Source: Rhodococcus sp. (in: high G+C Gram-positive bacteria)
GTDB taxonomy: Bacteria; Actinomycetota; Actinomycetes; Mycobacteriales; Mycobacteriaceae
Reading direction: 5' to 3'
Assembly (NCBI RefSeq): GCF_023264675.1
Contig: NZ_JAHFVG010000046.1
Coordinates: forward strand, 1-44,186
DNA length: 44,186 bases
The translations under genes were made by a program, and so were the position numbers. Each line of letters begins with the position of its first letter. The first letter of the stretch is position 1. Shown here piece after piece: positions 40,643-44,186 of the stretch. Below the pieces are notes generated by a model. It did not search any database and had not been told where the DNA came from. It saw only the letters and a program-made list of their open reading frames with translations.

Positions 40643-43099
40643 GTGAACACCGCGAACCTCTCCAGGACCGAGACCCGCCGCCGATCGCGCCACATCTCGG
40701 GCGTCGACTATCGCGTGGAACTCGACCTCAGCGAAGCCGCCGACCTCACCGCCGACACTTTCGGTACTCGAACCACGATCACGTTCGATGCCACCACCGC
40801 GGCCACCTGGGTCGATTTCATCGGTCCCGAGGTCGTCACCGTGACCCTGAACGGCGCGTCGGTCTCGGTCGATCACGACGGCTCACGCATCCAACTCGTC
40901 GGACTCCTCCCCCACAACACCGTCGTCGTCGACGCCCGCGGGCGCTACAGCCGTTCGGGAGAAGGGTTGCACCGCTTCGAAGATCCCGTGGACGACGCGG
41001 TCTATCTGTACACACAATACGAACCTGCCGATGCCCGAAGGGTTTTCGCCAATTTCGAGCAGCCCGACATCAAGGCGCCGTTCGTGTTCGAGGTATCAGC
41101 GCCCCAAAACTGGGAGGTTCTGTCGAATCGCACGGGCACCAGGTCGGGTAACACCGTGACGTTCGAACCAACGCTTCCCATCTCGACCTACATCACCGCC
41201 ATTGCTGCGGGCCCCTACCATCGCGCCGAGTCCTCCTGGACCAGAGATGATCTGACGGTTCCGCTCGCGGCGCTGTGCCGAGCCTCCCTTGCGGAGCACT
41301 TCGATCCGGACGATATCTTCGAGATCACGAAACAGGGGCTGACCTTCTACCACGACACATTCGATTTCCCGTACCCCTTCGGCAAGTACGACCAGATCTT
41401 CGTGCCCGAGTACAACCTGGGAGCCATGGAGAATCCCGGACTGGTGACGTTCACGGAGTCCTACGTATTCCGTTCCGCTGCAACGCAAGCCCAGTACGAG
41501 CAACGAGCGAACACGATTCTGCACGAGATGGCCCACATGTGGTTCGGCGACCTCGTGACCATGGAGTGGTGGGACGATCTCTGGCTGAAAGAATCGTTCG
41601 CAGACTTCATGGGTGCCTACACCTCGGCTCACGCCACCCGATTCACCGATGCCTGGGTCAGCTTCGCCAACCGGCGAAAGGCGTGGGCGTACCTACAGGA
41701 TCAACTCCCGACCACTCACCCGATCGTCGCCGACATCCCTGATCTGGAAGCCGCGAAGCTCAATTTCGACGGCATCACCTATGCAAAAGGCGCGAGCGTT
41801 CTGAAGCAGTTGGCCGCCTACGTGGGCGAAAACGCGTTCTTCGAGGCCGCACGAACGTACTTCGCCGAATTCGCCTACGGCAACACCACACTGGACAATC
41901 TTCTCACTCACGCGTCGGCGGCGTCGGGGCGTAATCTCGACGATTGGTCGGCCGCGTGGCTGCAGACGTCGGGAGTATCGACGCTGACATTCACCGGCAC
42001 TACCATCGAGCAGACCGATCCACGGCCACATCGCTTGGCGATCGGACTGTACGACGCCGAGTCCAGTGGCAACATCGTGCGAACCGAGCGCCGCGAGATC
42101 GACATCTCCCAGCCCAGCACCCCGGTCGAGTTCCCCAGCGCCGCACTCGTTCTGCTCAACGACGACGACCTGACCTATGCCAAGATCCGATTCGACGCCA
42201 CCTCCCTCGGAACCATCGAGTCCTCGCTCGATCGCGTCGTCGACCCGCTTGCTCGCGGCCTGATCTGGTCGGCCCTGTGGAACTCCACGCGTGATGCAGA
42301 ACTCGCCCCCTTCAGGTACATCGGCATCGCGACGAAGTTCGCCGCGTCCGAGTCGTCGATGGCCGTGCTGAGTTCCATCGTCACCAATACGCAGTATGCG
42401 ATCGACAACTATCTTCGCGCGCCGGCGACTGCCGCCGACGACTGGCTGTCCACGTGCTGGAGCCACCTCGAAACAGCAGATCCGGGTAGCGACGCGCAGA
42501 TCGTCTGGCTGCGTGCGGTTGCCGCAGCAGCACAGAGGTCCGATACTCGTTCGGGCCAGATTCTGCGACTGCTGGACGGCACCCTTCCGATCGAGGGAGT
42601 GGAACTCGATCCCGAGCAGCGGTGGATGCTCCTACGGTCGCTCAGCGCAACAGGTGGCGTCACCGTCGAACAAATCGACGGCGAATTGGTCACGGATAGA
42701 ACGGCATCCGGACGAAACTCGTATCGTGCCGCGATCGCTGCCCAACCGACCGCCGAGGCCAAAGCTCGCGCATGGGCGGACGTCATAGATGCCGACGACC
42801 TGTCGAACGACGCAATCGACGCCACTGTCTCCGGATTTCGAGCGGGCGGCCATCGCGTCTTGCTGGCCAGGTACGACGACGAGTATTTCGCAAAGATCCT
42901 CGGCCTGTGGTCGAGTCGCAGCATCGAGATTGCCCGACGCCTCGTCATCGGCCTCTTCCCGCACCAGGATTCGCCCGATGCCGCCCGGGCGTGGCTGACG
43001 GAGCACGAGTGGGCGCCCGCGGCGTTGCGGCGGCTTGTCATCGAGCAGACAGACCACCTGGAGCGGGGATTGCGAGTGCGCGGGGCATTCGACTCCTGA
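40643..43099 (+). CDS. pepN: Aminopeptidase N (peptidase M1)
   Basis: This zinc aminopeptidase of 818 residues removes N-terminal residues from peptides in the cytoplasm. The exopeptidase motif GAMEN is at 260-264. The zinc motif HEMAH is at 294-298 with the third ligand Glu 317 in WLKESF, the M1 HEXXH-x18-E pattern. The N-terminal beta domain and the long helical C-terminal ERAP1-like domain are present, so the gene is complete. The GTG start is preceded by GGAGAAC. It is divergent from the HTH/Clp_N operon. Confidence 0.95.
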   Translation: MNTANLSRTETRRRSRHISGVDYRVELDLSEAADLTADTFGTRTTITFDATTAATWVDFIGPEVVTVTLNGASVSVDHDGSRIQLVGLLPHNTVVVDARGRYSRSGEGLHRFEDPVDDAVYLYTQYEPADARRVFANFEQPDIKAPFVFEVSAPQNWEVLSNRTGTRSGNTVTFEPTLPISTYITAIAAGPYHRAESSWTRDDLTVPLAALCRASLAEHFDPDDIFEITKQGLTFYHDTFDFPYPFGKYDQIFVPEYNLGAMENPGLVTFTESYVFRSAATQAQYEQRANTILHEMAHMWFGDLVTMEWWDDLWLKESFADFMGAYTSAHATRFTDAWVSFANRRKAWAYLQDQLPTTHPIVADIPDLEAAKLNFDGITYAKGASVLKQLAAYVGENAFFEAARTYFAEFAYGNTTLDNLLTHASAASGRNLDDWSAAWLQTSGVSTLTFTGTTIEQTDPRPHRLAIGLYDAESSGNIVRTERREIDISQPSTPVEFPSAALVLLNDDDLTYAKIRFDATSLGTIESSLDRVVDPLARGLIWSALWNSTRDAELAPFRYIGIATKFAASESSMAVLSSIVTNTQYAIDNYLRAPATAADDWLSTCWSHLETADPGSDAQIVWLRAVAAAAQRSDTRSGQILRLLDGTLPIEGVELDPEQRWMLLRSLSATGGVTVEQIDGELVTDRTASGRNSYRAAIAAQPTAEAKARAWADVIDADDLSNDAIDATVSGFRAGGHRVLLARYDDEYFAKILGLWSSRSIEIARRLVIGLFPHQDSPDAARAWLTEHEWAPAALRRLVIEQTDHLERGLRVRGAFDS

Positions 43100-43103
43100 T
43101 CGG

Positions 43104-43432
43104 CTGGTGCGCCTTTCGGAGACGATAACGGCCGCGGTCCGGTGGGTTGCCGGAGGCGACCTCTAGTCGGAAGCGCGGCGTTCTGCCGGTTCGTCGCCGA
43201 GAAGACGAATCCCGAATCGGTCCCTACACCTCTCGCGGTAAATGGCGCGGCGGTGGGCCGCGCGTTACTGGTGCCGAGCTTTCTCGGTGTCGCAGCCTCG
43301 AGCCGGCTTGCCATCGAGCGTGCGAACCGCCTGCAGCGGACTACGGATGCGTGAGCGTCCGGCTTCTGATCTGTTGCTGCACCTTTCGCCGTGAATGACG
43401 TGGCGGTGGAATTGGTGCGTTGTCGGTGCTGA
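43104..43432. repeat. Three degenerate copies of an intergenic element before the DUF222 gene
   Basis: This stretch lacks a convincing gene. It contains three related segments: about 43104-43171, 43224-43277 and 43377-43432. The last two share CACCTYTCGCSGTRAATGRCGYGGCGGTGG followed by GCGTTR and GGTGCYGA. The first keeps GCGCCTTTCGG, GGTGGGTTGCCGG and a final GTCGG. They look like decayed direct repeats, perhaps remnants of earlier duplicated upstream regions of 13E12-family genes. Confidence 0.5.
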
Positions 43433-43453
43433 ATTCTTGTCGGACCCTCGGCG

Positions 43454-43474
43454 TATATTCGAAAGTATGTTCGA
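43454..43474 (+). promoter_or_regulatory. SOS (LexA) box overlapping a -10 element and the DUF222 start codon
   Basis: TCGAAAGTATGTTCGA (43459-43474) matches the actinobacterial SOS consensus TCGAAC-N4-GTTCGA at 11 of 12 fixed positions. A TATATT hexamer (43454-43459) lies seven bases before the ATG at 43467, so the mRNA would be nearly leaderless. The ATG TTC GA codons form part of the LexA half-site. LexA binding would block the transcription start. Confidence 0.65.
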
Positions 43475-44186
43475 TACGGGGGTTTCGGCGGGGGACGTCG
43501 ATCGGGGTGGCGAGGCAGTGGTGTCTGCTCTCGCTACTTCTGCTGCAGCATTCGATGCTGGTTCGTTTGATGGTGGGTTGGGTGATGTGGTGGTGGCGGG
43601 GTTGATCGGGTTTTCGGCGCGGTGTCGGGTGGCGGAGACGGTGGCGCGGGCGCGGGTGGTGGAGTCGGTGTGTGAGGTGGCGGAGGTGCGTTTGGCGGCG
43701 GCGGAGGGGGCGGGTGGGGATCCGGCGACGGTGATGCGGTCGGTGGTGTGTGAGGTGGCGGTGGGGTTGGGGGTATCGCAGATGGTGGCGCGTCCGTTCG
43801 TGGAGACGGGGTCGGTGTTGGATCGGTTGCCGCTGACGGCGTTGCGGTTTGTGTTCGGGAGTGTGGATTGGGCTCGGGTGGTGGTGATTGCGCAGGTGTT
43901 GGGGAGGGCGTGCGATCGTACGATTCGGGCGCTCGAGTTCGAGGCGGTCGCGGCGGCGGAGCGGTTGGGTCCGCGGTCGTTGCGGTTGGCGTTGTGGGCG
44001 TTGTGGGCGGAGTTCGATGCGGTGGAGGCGTCGGTGGCGAAAGGGGTGGTGGTGGGTGCGGGTCGTGGGGTGTCGGTGCGGCAGGAGGGTGATGGGTCGT
44101 CGGTGCTCGAGGCGAGGGTCAGTGATATCGAGGGTGCGGAGGCGGAGGCGTTGGTGGAGGAGATCGTGGGGACGGTGTGTGGGGGT
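43467..44186 (+). CDS. DUF222/13E12-repeat family protein, truncated at window edge
   Basis: The frame from the ATG at 43467 stays open for 240 codons to the end of the window. The product begins MFDTGVSAGDVDRGGEAVVS and contains AGLIGFSARCRVAETVARARVVESVCEVAEVRLAAAEG and a SVVCEVAVGLGVSQMVARPFVETGSVL segment, typical of the DUF222 N-terminal domain of 13E12 repeat proteins. An HNH nuclease domain usually follows but lies outside. Codons strongly favour G or T at the third position (GTG, GCG, TTG, GGT), unlike the C-ending codons of neighbouring genes, which suggests acquisition or a distinct evolutionary history. Confidence 0.85.
   Translation, partial: MFDTGVSAGDVDRGGEAVVSALATSAAAFDAGSFDGGLGDVVVAGLIGFSARCRVAETVARARVVESVCEVAEVRLAAAEGAGGDPATVMRSVVCEVAVGLGVSQMVARPFVETGSVLDRLPLTALRFVFGSVDWARVVVIAQVLGRACDRTIRALEFEAVAAAERLGPRSLRLALWALWAEFDAVEASVAKGVVVGAGRGVSVRQEGDGSSVLEARVSDIEGAEAEALVEEIVGTVCGG

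Overview
The window is high-GC actinobacterial chromosome and looks like Rhodococcus or a close relative (Nocardiaceae, Mycobacteriales). The reasons are the mycolate dehydratase genes hadA/hadB beside rpmG, tRNA-Trp, secE and nusG; the menaquinone genes in an order close to Mycobacterium tuberculosis Rv0542c-Rv0566c; and a DUF222/13E12-family gene at the right edge. The assignment rests on remembered synteny and protein motifs; no database search was run.

Layout. Bases 1-2709 (minus strand) hold tRNA-Tyr, tRNA-Thr, tRNA-Met, rpmG, hadA, hadB, tRNA-Trp, secE and the start of nusG. Bases 2865-5421 hold yajQ, htpX and a polyprenyl diphosphate synthase. Bases 5552-10544 are a minus-strand operon joined by four ATGA overlaps: HAD phosphatase, phnD, phnC, two phnE-type permeases and a RpiR-type regulator. 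Bases 10671-22157 carry menJ, menG, mgtA, menD, menC, a hotdog thioesterase and menB, mixed with small conserved genes. Bases 22164-25478 contain a diguanylate cyclase and a GAF-EAL phosphodiesterase. Bases 27117-30422 hold pitA, a small membrane protein, two tandem DUF3349 genes and menE. Bases 31095-38394 hold a PIG-L deacetylase, a two-gene ABC exporter, a large SARP/AfsR-type regulator and a membrane-tethered degenerate Hsp70-like protein. Bases 38451-43099 hold menA, a small membrane protein, a Clp_N/helix-turn-helix pair and pepN. The window ends in a truncated DUF222 gene.

How the genes work together. Eight menaquinone-related genes (grcC1-like, menJ, menG, menD, menC, menB, menE, menA) are here. 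menF and an assigned DHNA-CoA thioesterase are not seen, and the hotdog thioesterase translationally coupled to menC is a candidate for the latter. The phn-type transporter and pitA each have 11-bp direct repeats in their upstream region that resemble PHO boxes, pointing to shared phosphate control.

The strongest regulatory observations are: three 11-bp-spaced GCAAG repeats before the ABC exporter beside the SARP gene; two GTCAA-N6-TTGAC operators over a near-leaderless promoter of the HTH/Clp_N pair; a SOS (LexA) box overlapping the start codon of the DUF222 gene; and a perfectly conserved 18-bp-stem hairpin found at two convergent gene ends 15.6 kb apart.
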